DNA of 11,574 nt, from positions 1-11,574 of the forward strand of contig CANFOR010000073.1 of NCBI GenBank assembly GCA_947448675.1. The letters are read 5' to 3'. The position numbers and the translations under genes are program-made. This stretch comes from Betaproteobacteria bacterium (GTDB lineage Bacteria; Pseudomonadota; Gammaproteobacteria; Burkholderiales; Burkholderiaceae_C). Position 1 is the first letter of the stretch; every line of letters begins with the position of its first letter. A model generated the notes under the pieces. It did not search any database. It was not told the DNA's origin and saw only the letters and a program-made list of their open reading frames with translations. This document shows, in pieces, positions 1 through 6,830 of this stretch.

Positions 1-878
1 ACCGACACGGGTTTGAGCACCATCACATGTTGGGCACCCGAAACCAAGGCCAGGGGTACGCAATAAATTTTGGCAAAAGCTGAGTCGGCGCGCCGCTCAA
101 TGCGGTCGACCCGGGCCACGGCCAAGCCGGGTGGGTAGATGCCGTCAACGCCGCTGGTGGTGAGCACATCGCCTTGTTGCACGTCGGAGTTGCCCGCCAT
201 AAAGCGCAGTTCCAGCACGCCGCCGGTGGCGGCTTTGCTGCCGCTGTAGTTGGCCATGGGGTCGCCATAGGCCACGCTGCGCGCGCCGGTGCGGGCGTTC
301 AATACAGGGATGGCGTGGTCGCGGTCGATTACCAAGGTGACTTCGCTGACCACCGGCAACACGCGGGTGACTTGGCCGAGCACGCCCGATTCGTCAATCA
401 CTGGCGAGCCCGCCTCTATGCCCTGCAACATGCCTTTGTCGATGATGACTTTGCGGGTGTAGGGGTCGGCGGCGTCGTACAGCACCTCGGCAGCTTGCGC
501 GGGTGTGCTGATGCGGCTGCGCAACTCTAGCAGTTTGCGCAAGCGGGTGTTTTCTAGCGTGAGCTGCTCCACTTGCATGGCGCGCTGGGCTTGCAGGCCG
601 AGTTTTTTGCGCGCATCGGCTTCGGCGTTTTGCGCGGTTTGCAAAGACTGCAAATATGCCCCGCCGTCTTGCATCAAAAGCACCGGGCGCATGGCCAACC
701 ATTGCACCGGGTAGAGCGCGGTGGCCAGGGCTGCACGCACCGGCTGGGTGATGCGAAAGCGCGCATCGGCCACCATTAAAAACAGGGCCAAGGCGCTAAA
801 AAAAATCAAACGGGACAGGGCCGACGGCCCCTGCTTAAAGAAGGGCGGCGGCGTGCGGTCCAGCGTACCTAATGGCAT
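1..878 (-). CDS. mreC: Rod shape-determining protein MreC (partial, C-terminus cut by window edge)
   Basis: MreC is the periplasmic scaffold that links cytoplasmic MreB filaments to MreD, RodA and PBP2 in lateral-wall synthesis. Read on the minus strand, the frame stays open for 292 codons from the ATG at 876-878 to the left edge. The N-terminus is short and cytoplasmic, with a membrane segment at about residues 22-38 (LIFFSALALFLMVADARF). A heptad-rich coiled coil follows at about 70-115 (EQLTLENTRLRKLLELRSR), then the periplasmic beta-barrel domain with typical motifs (VIIDKGMLQGIEAGSPVID, GDVLTTSGVDGIYPPGLAVA). Only the extreme C-terminus should be missing; the last visible residues are LKPVS. 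The start lies 25 bp after the mreB stop, so the two are probably cotranscribed, with a weak AGG 5-6 bases before the ATG. mreD and the PBP2/RodA genes would be expected beyond the edge. The truncation comes from the window, not from biology. Confidence 0.93.
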   Translation of the reverse strand, partial: MPLGTLDRTPPPFFKQGPSALSRLIFFSALALFLMVADARFRITQPVRAALATALYPVQWLAMRPVLLMQDGGAYLQSLQTAQNAEADARKKLGLQAQRAMQVEQLTLENTRLRKLLELRSRISTPAQAAEVLYDAADPYTRKVIIDKGMLQGIEAGSPVIDESGVLGQVTRVLPVVSEVTLVIDRDHAIPVLNARTGARSVAYGDPMANYSGSKAATGGVLELRFMAGNSDVQQGDVLTTSGVDGIYPPGLAVARVDRIERRADSAFAKIYCVPLALVSGAQHVMVLKPVS

Positions 879-903
879 CGAACCTGCAGTGGGCTAGCGC
901 CGC

Positions 904-1947
904 TTATTCGCTGGTGAAGATGCTGCCCAAGCGCTCCATGCGCTCCAGGGCAATCCCGCAGCCTCGCACCACGCAGGTCAGCGGGTCTTCGGCCACCAGC
1001 ACCGGCAGGCCGGTTTCTTCGGCCAGCAAGCGGTCCAGGTCGCGCAGCAGTGCGCCACCACCGGTGAGCATCATGCCGCGGTCGGCAATGTCGGCGCCCA
1101 GCTCCGGCGGAGTTTGTTCTAAAGCGTTTTTAACGGCGCTCACAATGTTGTTGAGCGGGTCGGTCAGGGCCTCTAAAATTTCGTTCGAGCTGATGGTGAA
1201 GCTGCGTGGCACGCCCTCGCTGAGGTTGCGGCCTTTGACTTCCATCTCTTTGACTTCGCTGCCCGGAAACGCCGAGCCAATGTTCTTTTTAATCGCCTCG
1301 GCGGTGGGCTCGCCGATCAACATGCCGTAGTTGCGGCGAATGTAGTTGATGATGGCTTCGTCAAACTTGTCGCCGCCCACGCGCACACTGCCCTTGTAGA
1401 CCATGCCGCCCAAGCTGATAACGCCCACCTCGGTGGTGCCGCCGCCGATGTCCACCACCATCGAGCCGCTGGCCTCGCTCACCGGCAGGCCCGCACCAAT
1501 GGCCGCTGCCATAGGCTCTTCGATCAAATACACCTCAGAGGCACCCGCGCCCAAGGCCGACTCACGAATCGCACGGCGCTCAACCTGCGTCGAGCCGCAG
1601 GGCACGCAAATGATGATGCGCGGGCTGGGCCGCATCATCGAGCGCGGGTGAACCATTTTGATGAACTGCTTGAGCATTTGCTCGGTGACGGTGAAGTCGG
1701 CAATCACGCCGTCTTTCATCGGGCGAATGGCTTCGATATTGCCCGGCACTTTGCCCAGCATGGCCTTGGCCTCGCGGCCAACGGCTTGAATGGTTTTTTT
1801 GCCTTGGGGTCCGCCTTCGTGGCGGATCGCCACCACCGAAGGCTCGTCGAGCACAATGCCGCGGTCGCGAACAAAAATCAAAGTGTTGGCCGTGCCAAGG
1901 TCAATCGCGAGGTCGGTGGAAAAGTACCGACGGAAAGCAGCAAACAT
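904..1947 (-). CDS. mreB: Rod shape-determining protein MreB (bacterial actin)
   Basis: MreB is the membrane-associated actin homologue that positions the rod complex and sets cell width. The chosen start gives 347 residues, the usual family length. The nucleotide-binding motifs of the actin fold are intact: phosphate 1 at about 16-22 (DLGTANT), phosphate 2 at about 166-172 (DIGGGTT) and the adenosine motif at about 295-303 (TGGGALLRD). The N-terminus MFAAFRRYFS looks like the short amphipathic membrane-binding stretch of proteobacterial MreB. I chose the ATG at 1945-1947 because GAGAGGA sits five bases upstream on the minus strand and homologues begin with this MF.AFRRYFS sequence; an in-frame start six codons earlier lacks this support. 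It is the first gene of the mreB-mreC unit and is divergent from gatC. The leader contains inverted repeats, listed separately. Nothing in the protein looks abnormal. Confidence 0.97.
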   Translation of the reverse strand: MFAAFRRYFSTDLAIDLGTANTLIFVRDRGIVLDEPSVVAIRHEGGPQGKKTIQAVGREAKAMLGKVPGNIEAIRPMKDGVIADFTVTEQMLKQFIKMVHPRSMMRPSPRIIICVPCGSTQVERRAIRESALGAGASEVYLIEEPMAAAIGAGLPVSEASGSMVVDIGGGTTEVGVISLGGMVYKGSVRVGGDKFDEAIINYIRRNYGMLIGEPTAEAIKKNIGSAFPGSEVKEMEVKGRNLSEGVPRSFTISSNEILEALTDPLNNIVSAVKNALEQTPPELGADIADRGMMLTGGGALLRDLDRLLAEETGLPVLVAEDPLTCVVRGCGIALERMERLGSIFTSE

Positions 1948-1965
1948 TACAGTCCTCTCGTGCAC

Positions 1966-1985
1966 AGCGGGCGCTTCGGCCCGTT
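1966..1985 (-). repeat. GC-rich stem-loop in the mreB leader
   Basis: AGCGGGC (1966-1972) and GCCCGTT (1979-1985) are complementary over seven pairs, one of them a G-T wobble, around a 6-base loop. On the mreB strand this hairpin ends about 7 bases before the GAGAGGA ribosome-binding site. It could influence ribosome access or RNA stability. The pairing is read directly; the role is inference. Confidence 0.45.
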
Positions 1986-2004
1986 GTCGCCATGTTGGTT
2001 CAGT

Positions 2005-2022
2005 GAAAAATGCGTATTTTTC
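2005..2022. repeat. AT-rich perfect inverted repeat
   Basis: GAAAAAT (2005-2011) and ATTTTTC (2016-2022) form a perfect 7-bp inverted repeat around GCGT. It stands out in a GC-rich chromosome and lies about 58 bp upstream of the mreB start. It could be a protein-binding operator or a weak hairpin in the mreB leader. Its stem is too AT-rich to suggest an ordinary intrinsic terminator. Confidence 0.45.
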
Positions 2023-2038
2023 GGTGCTATTGCCTTGT

Positions 2039-2052
2039 AATTGTTCCCAATT
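2039..2052. repeat. Short inverted repeat AATTG-TTCC-CAATT
   Basis: A perfect 5-bp inverted repeat with a 4-base spacer in the middle of the mreB/gatC intergenic region. It is short enough to occur by chance, and I list it mainly because it clusters with three other repeats. Confidence 0.3.
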
Positions 2053-2114
2053 CAGGGGCTCGCAAAGGGTCTTGCACCAAACAAGGATAATACCGCATCC
2101 CCTGTGTATAACTT

Positions 2115-2154
2115 AACCGGGCGCGCTCTATTCCAGAGCGATTTACACCCGGTT
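2115..2154 (+). repeat. Two-tier hairpin in the gatC leader
   Basis: The outer arms AACCGGG (2115-2121) and CCCGGTT (2148-2154) are perfectly complementary. Nested inside them are CGCTCT (2124-2129) and AGAGCG (2135-2140) around ATTCC. This makes a 7-bp lower stem and a 6-bp upper stem separated by an internal loop (2 bases on the left, 7 on the right), ending 17 bases before the gatC ATG. There is no U-tract, so it does not look like a terminator. It could be a leader-RNA structure or a binding site at the DNA level. Confidence 0.5.
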
Positions 2155-2171
2155 TCCATACTTCTGAGCCT

Positions 2172-2492
2172 ATGGCACTGACCACTATCGATATTGCACG
2201 CATCGCCAACCTGGCCCGGCTGCAGCTGCAGCCTGCGGAGAGCGAGCGCATGCTCACACAAATTAATGGCTTTTTTGACATCGTCGAGCAAATGCGCGCT
2301 GTGGACACCTCGGGCGTGCAGCCCTTGGCCCACCCGGTGATGGCCATTCGCGATGCGGTGCTCAGCGCGCAAGCCGGGGAGCTGCGCCTGCGCCCCGACG
2401 TGGTGAGCGAGACCAACCAGCGCGAAGCCAACCAGCGTAGTGCGCCCGCCGTCGAACGCGGCCTGTTCCTCGTGCCCAAGGTGATCGAATGA
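2172..2492 (+). CDS. gatC: Asp-tRNA(Asn)/Glu-tRNA(Gln) amidotransferase subunit C
   Basis: GatC is the small subunit that wraps GatA and GatB together in the heterotrimeric GatCAB enzyme, which amidates Glu-tRNA(Gln) and/or Asp-tRNA(Asn) in the cytoplasm. The product has 106 residues, close to or slightly above the family's usual length. Diagnostic stretches are IARIANLARLQL near the N-terminus, VQPLAHP at about 49-55, and the conserved C-terminal APAVERGLFLVPKVIE. The only ribosome-binding signal before the ATG is a weak GAG in CTGAGCCT, so the leader hairpin just upstream may matter for translation. The stop overlaps the gatA start as ATGA, which indicates translational coupling. It is the first gene of gatCAB. 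Confidence 0.95.
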   Translation: MALTTIDIARIANLARLQLQPAESERMLTQINGFFDIVEQMRAVDTSGVQPLAHPVMAIRDAVLSAQAGELRLRPDVVSETNQREANQRSAPAVERGLFLVPKVIE

Positions 2493-3958
2493 GCGCCGAC
2501 CTGCACCAACACAGCCTGGCGCAGTTAGCAGCCAAGCTGCGCGCCAAAGAAGTTTCTGCCGTTGAAACGGCGCAGCATTTTTTAGCGCGCATGCAAGCCC
2601 ATGCATCGCTGGGCGCCTTCCTCGCCACCGACGAAGCGGTGACCTTAGCGCAGGCCCGCGCCGCCGACGCGCGCATCGCCGCCGGTGAGAGTGGCCCGCT
2701 CTTGGGCGTGCCGATTGCGCACAAAGATATTTTCGTCACCAAAGACTTTGCCACTACCGCTGGCTCGCGCATGCTGGCCGACTATCGCTCTTCTTTTGAT
2801 AGCACTGTAAGCAACAAACTAGCGCTTTTTGGCATGGTTTGCCTCGGCAAACTCAATTGCGACGAGTTCGCCATGGGCTCGGGCAATGAAAACTCGGCAT
2901 TCAAAAATGCGCGCAACCCATGGGACGTTTCGCGCATTCCGGGCGGCTCCTCAGGCGGTAGCGCAGCCGCTGTAGCCGCGCGCTTAACGCCTGCCGCCAC
3001 CGGCACCGACACTGGCGGCTCGATTCGCCAACCGGCCAGTTTTTGCGGCATCACCGGCATCAAGCCAACCTATGGCCGCGCCTCGCGTTACGGCATGGTA
3101 GCCTTTGCCTCCAGCCTCGACCAAGCTGGCCCGATGGCACGCAGCGCCGAAGACTGCGCCCTCTTGCTCAGCGCCATGTGTGGGCCCGATTTGGACCGCG
3201 ACTCCACCTCGCTCGACGTGCCCGCAGAAGACTATGCGCGCGCGCTCAGCACCAGCATTGAAGGCCTGCGCATCGGTGTGCCCCAAGAGTTTTTTGGCGA
3301 AGGCTTGGCGGCTGATGTGCGCGCTGAGGTAGACGCTGCGCTGAAGCAATACGAAGCCCTGGGTGCCAAGCTGGTGCCCATTAGCCTGCCGCGCACCGAG
3401 CTGTCGATTCCCGTGTACTACATCATCGCGCCCGCCGAAGCCTCGAGCAACCTGAGCCGCTTTGACGGCGTCAAGTTTGGCCACCGCGCCAAAGACTTCA
3501 GCGACTTGGCCGACATGTACAAAAAGACCCGCGCCGAAGGCTTTGGCGACGAGGTCAAGCGCCGCATCATGATTGGCGCCTACGTGCTGAGCCACGGCTA
3601 CTACGACGCTTACTACCTGCAAGCGCAAAAAATCCGCCGCATGATCGCTGACGACTTTCAGCAAGCCTTCACCCAATGCGACGTGATCGCAGGCCCGGTA
3701 GCCCCCACCGTGGCTTGGAAGATCGGAGAGAAGTCGCAAGACCCGGTCGCCAACTATTTGGCCGATATTTTCACGCTCCCTGCCTCCCTCGCCGGTTTGC
3801 CCGGCATGAGCTTGCCCTGCGGCTTTGGTGCGAGCGGTATGCCGGTGGGCCTGCAGCTCATTGGCAATTATTTGCAGGAGGCCAAGTTGCTGAATGTGGC
3901 CCACCAGCTGCAGTTGGCGACCGACTTCCACACCCGTGCACCAGGAGTGGCAGCATGA
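2489..3958 (+). CDS. gatA: Asp-tRNA(Asn)/Glu-tRNA(Gln) amidotransferase subunit A (amidase)
   Basis: GatA hydrolyses glutamine and delivers the ammonia through a channel to GatB. The product has 489 residues and the whole amidase-signature fold is present. The Ser-cisSer-Lys triad is intact: Lys79 in PIAHKD, the cis-Ser Ser154 in GGSSGGS and the nucleophile Ser178 in GTDTGGS. These match the numbering I recall for Staphylococcus aureus GatA. The 4-base ATGA overlaps at both ends (with gatC and gatB) point to a tightly coupled operon, as expected for subunits made in equal amounts. The start is fixed by the overlap, and no alternative start is needed. A few dozen bases around 2785-2830 use A/T-ending codons, but the stretch is too short to interpret. 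A long open frame on the opposite strand is a codon-bias shadow. Confidence 0.97.
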   Translation: MSADLHQHSLAQLAAKLRAKEVSAVETAQHFLARMQAHASLGAFLATDEAVTLAQARAADARIAAGESGPLLGVPIAHKDIFVTKDFATTAGSRMLADYRSSFDSTVSNKLALFGMVCLGKLNCDEFAMGSGNENSAFKNARNPWDVSRIPGGSSGGSAAAVAARLTPAATGTDTGGSIRQPASFCGITGIKPTYGRASRYGMVAFASSLDQAGPMARSAEDCALLLSAMCGPDLDRDSTSLDVPAEDYARALSTSIEGLRIGVPQEFFGEGLAADVRAEVDAALKQYEALGAKLVPISLPRTELSIPVYYIIAPAEASSNLSRFDGVKFGHRAKDFSDLADMYKKTRAEGFGDEVKRRIMIGAYVLSHGYYDAYYLQAQKIRRMIADDFQQAFTQCDVIAGPVAPTVAWKIGEKSQDPVANYLADIFTLPASLAGLPGMSLPCGFGASGMPVGLQLIGNYLQEAKLLNVAHQLQLATDFHTRAPGVAA

Positions 3959-5433
3959 GCAAACTTGTTCAAGGCTATGAAGTCGTCATTGGCTTCGAAA
4001 CGCATACGCAGCTCTCGACCCAGAGCAAAATTTTCAGCCGCGCATCGGTGGCCTTTGGTGCCGAGCCCAACACCCAAGCCTGCGCGGTAGATTTGGCATT
4101 GCCTGGTACCCTGCCGGTGATGAACCGTGGCGCGGTCGAGCGCGCGATTGAATTCGGTTTGGCGGTGAACGCCAGCATTGCCGAACGCAGCGTGTTCGCG
4201 CGCAAAAATTATTTCTACCCCGACCTGCCCAAAGGCTACCAAATCAGCCAGTTTGAAATCCCCGTCGTGCAAGGTGGCGTAGTGGAATTCTTTTTGGGCG
4301 ATGAGAAAAAATCGGTGCGCTTGGTGCGCGCCCATTTGGAAGAAGACGCAGGCAAGTCGCTGCATGAGGATTTTATTGGGCAAAGCGGCATTGACCTCAA
4401 CCGTGCGGGAACGCCACTGCTCGAGATCGTGACCGAGCCCGACATGCGTTCGTCTGGCGAAGCCGTGGCCTACGCCAAAGAGCTGCACAAAATCGTCACC
4501 TGGATCGGCATTTGCGACGGCAATATGCAAGAGGGCAGCTTCAGATGCGACGCCAACGTGTCTGTGCGCAAGCCCGGCGGTCCACTGGGCACTCGGCGCG
4601 AGATCAAAAACCTCAACAGTTTCAAGTTCATGCAGCAGGCCATCGACTTTGAAGTGCGCTGGCAGATCGAGCAGATTGAAGACGGGCACGCCATCCAGCA
4701 AGCCACCGTGCTGTTTGACCCCGACAGTGGCGAAACCCGCGCCATGCGCACCAAGGAAGACGCGGCCGACTATCGCTACTTCCCCGACCCGGATTTGCCG
4801 CCGTTGGTGGTAGCGCCCGAGTGGGTCGAGCGCGTGCGTGCGCAAATGGCCGAGCTGCCGCGCGTGATGGCGGCGCGCTTTGTGGCGGATTATGGGCTGC
4901 CGGAATATGACGCTACGCAGTTGACGCAGAGCAAAGCAAAAGCCTCTTATTTTGAAGCAATAGCCCGGATTAGTGAACAACCTAAGCTTGCCAGCAATTG
5001 GATTGTGGGCGAAGTCTCTCGCGGCTTGAATGAGGATGATCTAAGCTTCCAAAATTGTCCAATTCGCGTCGGAGAATTGGCGATGCTGGTTCGACTAATA
5101 GCTGATGGAATCGTTTCAAATAGTGCTGCCAAAAACGTATTTAATGCGCTATGGGGTGGCCCAGTCTTGGTCGGAGCAAATATCAATGAGACTGCGTCAG
5201 GTCGCAGTATTGAAGCTGTAATTGATTTCATGGGCCTGCGCCAAATGAACGACAGCAGCGCCTTAGAAAAAATCATCGACGAAGTGATCGCCGCCAACGC
5301 CAAAAACGCTGCAGAGTTCAAAGCCGGTAACGAGAAAGCGCTGAACGCTTTGGTGGGCCAGATCATGAAGGCCAGCAAAGGCAAAGCCAATCCGCAGCAG
5401 GTGAACGAACTGCTGCGCAAAAAATTAGGCTAA
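3955..5433 (+). CDS. gatB: Asp-tRNA(Asn)/Glu-tRNA(Gln) amidotransferase subunit B
   Basis: GatB binds the misacylated tRNA, phosphorylates the side-chain carboxylate and amidates it with ammonia from GatA. The start at 3955 is set by AGGAG seven bases upstream and the ATGA overlap with gatA; it gives 492 residues beginning MSKLVQGYEVVIGFETHTQL. The catalytic cradle carries Glu15 and His17 (GFETH), the PET112-type signature DLNRAGTPLLEIVTEPDM and RTKEDAADYRYFPDPDLPP. The C-terminal YqeY-like tail ends NALVGQIMKASKGKANPQQ then VNELLRKKLG. Residues 327-424, in the helical domain and the start of the tail, are encoded by DNA of very different composition. Within them, residues about 403-418 (PVLVGANINETASGRS) look longer than the loop I expect in relatives. 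The frame is intact, so the subunit is probably functional. Confidence 0.96.
   Translation: MSKLVQGYEVVIGFETHTQLSTQSKIFSRASVAFGAEPNTQACAVDLALPGTLPVMNRGAVERAIEFGLAVNASIAERSVFARKNYFYPDLPKGYQISQFEIPVVQGGVVEFFLGDEKKSVRLVRAHLEEDAGKSLHEDFIGQSGIDLNRAGTPLLEIVTEPDMRSSGEAVAYAKELHKIVTWIGICDGNMQEGSFRCDANVSVRKPGGPLGTRREIKNLNSFKFMQQAIDFEVRWQIEQIEDGHAIQQATVLFDPDSGETRAMRTKEDAADYRYFPDPDLPPLVVAPEWVERVRAQMAELPRVMAARFVADYGLPEYDATQLTQSKAKASYFEAIARISEQPKLASNWIVGEVSRGLNEDDLSFQNCPIRVGELAMLVRLIADGIVSNSAAKNVFNALWGGPVLVGANINETASGRSIEAVIDFMGLRQMNDSSALEKIIDEVIAANAKNAAEFKAGNEKALNALVGQIMKASKGKANPQQVNELLRKKLG
4933..5226 (+). other. Low-GC mosaic segment inside gatB
   Basis: Hand counts show G/C at third codon positions of about 64/80 (80%) in 4681-4920 and about 35/98 (36%) in 4933-5226, then 14/18 immediately downstream. 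Overall GC is about 46% over 4921-5220 against about 66% upstream. Codons such as ATA, CTA, TCA, AGT, GGA and GTA, which are scarce elsewhere in the gene, cluster here. Both edges are sharp and the reading frame is preserved. The simplest explanation is homologous replacement by DNA from a lower-GC relative. Relaxed selection on this part of the gene is less likely, because the flanks are normal. Confidence 0.7.
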
Positions 5434-5484
5434 GGCTTACTGGGACGGCTGCTGCTTGAGGGCCGTGGTTGCAAGCATTCGCGG

Positions 5485-6138
5485 CTAGCGCACAGGCGCG
5501 GTGTTGTTGATCGTTGACGGGGCTGTCAAGGCTCGCCCAGCCCATAGCGGCTTGAGCTTGACCAGCTCTTCGTCAAAGCGCGCATTCACGCGTTTTTTTT
5601 CTTCGTTCTGGTCGGCAATAAAGCGTTTTTGCGCGGCCACACTGTTGTCGTTTTCTTCGATCTGCCGCTGCAAGCTCGGTGGCGCTTTGGTGGGGTTCTT
5701 TTTGTAGAACTCCATGTCCATGTCGATAGACTTGCGCTGTGTGGCCAACTCGCCCACGCGTTTGCTGGCGGCTTTGACGACCTCGTCTACCTGGGCCAGG
5801 GCCTCGGCGCGTTCTTTGTCGTGCACAGTTTTGCTGGGGTAGCGCAGCAGCAGGGCCTTTTCGCGCCTGCGCTCTTCGGCAGCGCGGGCGCGCTCTTCCG
5901 ACTCGGCCTTGGTTTGTTCTTCGTGACGCGCCGCTTCGTCGGCCGTCATCACAGGTTTGACGATACGTTTGACGGTGCCGGTCGAGGTGAGCTCGCGCTG
6001 GTCGCGGTCATTGCATTCGGCAATCGGGCGGTCCGAGGTGAGTTTGTGGCCCTTGGCATCGGTGCAAGCATAAATGCTTTGCGCGCTAGCGCAGCTGGCC
6101 ACACTGGCCAGCAAAAAACACCAAACTAAGGAACGCAT
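5485..6138 (-). CDS. Exported DUF4124-domain protein with charged coiled coil
   Basis: This is a 217-residue secreted protein of unknown function. MRSLVWCFLLASVASCASA is a clear signal peptide. The likely signal peptidase I cut is ASA|QS, although VASC also fits a lipobox, so a lipoprotein form is possible. The mature N-terminus (SIYACTDAKGHKLTSDRPI, then AEC) is a DUF4124-type domain with two cysteines. A long Glu/Lys/Arg/Ala-rich helical region follows at about residues 70-175, probably coiled coil. The gene follows pyrE closely: the ATG is 14 bases after the pyrE stop. An in-frame TTG at 6147 is an alternative start with GGAG 8 bases upstream, inside the last pyrE codon and stop; it would add MTA. 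The gene is convergent with gatB, with a 51-bp gap in which I see no good terminator. The domain call is confident; no function can be assigned. Confidence 0.8.
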   Translation of the reverse strand: MRSLVWCFLLASVASCASAQSIYACTDAKGHKLTSDRPIAECNDRDQRELTSTGTVKRIVKPVMTADEAARHEEQTKAESEERARAAEERRREKALLLRYPSKTVHDKERAEALAQVDEVVKAASKRVGELATQRKSIDMDMEFYKKNPTKAPPSLQRQIEENDNSVAAQKRFIADQNEEKKRVNARFDEELVKLKPLWAGRALTAPSTINNTAPVR

Positions 6139-6152
6139 TGCTGTCAAAGCAC

Positions 6153-6830
6153 TTACTCCACGCCATAACGGTCTCGATAGGCCTGCACCCGGTTTTGGTG
6201 CTGCGCCATCTCGGCGCTGTCATGGCCTTTTTCCAAATACTGTAGTAAATCGGCTAGGCTGGCAATTGCACAAACCTGCAGCCCTAAAGTATTACGCACG
6301 TACTGTACCGCACTGTGGGCTACGTCGTGGCCGTTTTCGGTGGCCTTTTCTTGCCGATCCAGCGCAATAGCAACAGCATGGGGCGTGGCACCTGCGGCTT
6401 GGATGATGGCAATCGACTCCCGCGCGGCGGTGCCAGCCGACATCACGTCGTCCACGATCAAAACCCGGCCTTGCAGCGGCGCACCCACCAAGCTGCCGCC
6501 CTCGCCATGGTCTTTGGCTTCTTTGCGGTTGTAGGCAAAGGGCACATTGCGGCCCAGCCGCGCCAGCTCGATGGCCACCGCAGCGGCCAGTGGAATGCCC
6601 TTGTAAGCCGGGCCAAACAGCATGTCAAATTCGACGCCGCTGGCCAAAATGCTCTTGGCATAAAACTCGGCCAAGCGACCCAGCTTGGCACCGTCGTCAA
6701 ATAAACCCGCGTTAAAAAAGTAAGGACTCAAGCGCCCTGCCTTGGTTTTGAACTCGCCAAAGCGCAGCACGCCACAATCGAGCGAAAATTGCACAAAATC
6801 CAGCGCTATGCTGTTGCTTCCTAACGCCAT
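6153..6830 (-). CDS. pyrE: Orotate phosphoribosyltransferase
   Basis: PyrE transfers the phosphoribosyl group of PRPP to orotate to give OMP, the fifth step of de novo pyrimidine synthesis, in the cytoplasm. The product has 225 residues, close to the family norm. Visible motifs are the orotate-binding segment FKTKAGRLSPYFFNAG (about 27-42), FGPAYKGIPLA (about 72-82), the flexible catalytic loop RKEAKDHGEGG (about 102-112) and the PRPP-binding signature VLIVDDVMSAGTA (about 123-135, acidic pair Asp127/Asp128). The ATG at 6828-6830 has GGAAG five bases upstream. Longer in-frame starts would run into the exonuclease gene and lack homology. The start overlaps, or nearly overlaps, the start of the divergent exonuclease gene, so its promoter must lie inside that gene. 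I see no attenuator or leader peptide of the enterobacterial type. Confidence 0.96.
   Translation of the reverse strand: MALGSNSIALDFVQFSLDCGVLRFGEFKTKAGRLSPYFFNAGLFDDGAKLGRLAEFYAKSILASGVEFDMLFGPAYKGIPLAAAVAIELARLGRNVPFAYNRKEAKDHGEGGSLVGAPLQGRVLIVDDVMSAGTAARESIAIIQAAGATPHAVAIALDRQEKATENGHDVAHSAVQYVRNTLGLQVCAIASLADLLQYLEKGHDSAEMAQHQNRVQAYRDRYGVE

Larger units (their letters stand above)
1948..2171. promoter_or_regulatory. Divergent mreB/gatC intergenic region
   Basis: This 224-bp segment must hold promoters or leaders for two essential operons that point away from each other. I could not find a convincing sigma-70 promoter with both boxes at proper spacing. The best -10-like string is in AAGGATAATACCGC (about 2083-2096). 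It reads GATAAT on plus and TATTAT on minus, so it could serve either direction, but neither strand has a good -35. The region is unusually rich in inverted repeats: 1966-1985, 2005-2022, 2039-2052 and 2115-2154. Those nearest mreB would lie in the mreB leader RNA, and the last would lie in the gatC leader. Confidence 0.6.

Noticed and set aside
2069..2112. TTGCAC with GATAAT or TATAAC as a gatC promoter
   Set aside because: Box spacing is far from 17 bp (about 9 and 32), so these do not make a sigma-70 promoter.
2785..2830. Short A/T-ending codon run in gatA, possibly a second mosaic patch
   Set aside because: Only about 14 codons, within normal fluctuation, and the edges are not sharp.
2984..3931. 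Long open frame antisense to gatA (about 315 codons)
   Set aside because: It is a mirror of the strong G/C third-position bias in gatA. It has no recognisable protein motif, and gatA has an intact catalytic triad.
3676..3954. Longer gatB start inside gatA
   Set aside because: The extra residues are an Arg-rich frame-shifted reading of gatA. AGGAG and the ATGA overlap place the start at 3955.
3868..4980. Long open frame antisense to gatB (about 370 codons)
   Set aside because: Codon-bias shadow with a low-complexity, His/Ala/Arg-rich product and no family resemblance.
5445..5466. Possible hairpin ACGGC/GCCGT between gatB and the DUF4124 gene as terminator
   Set aside because: A 5-bp stem with a 12-base loop and no T-run on either strand; not convincing.
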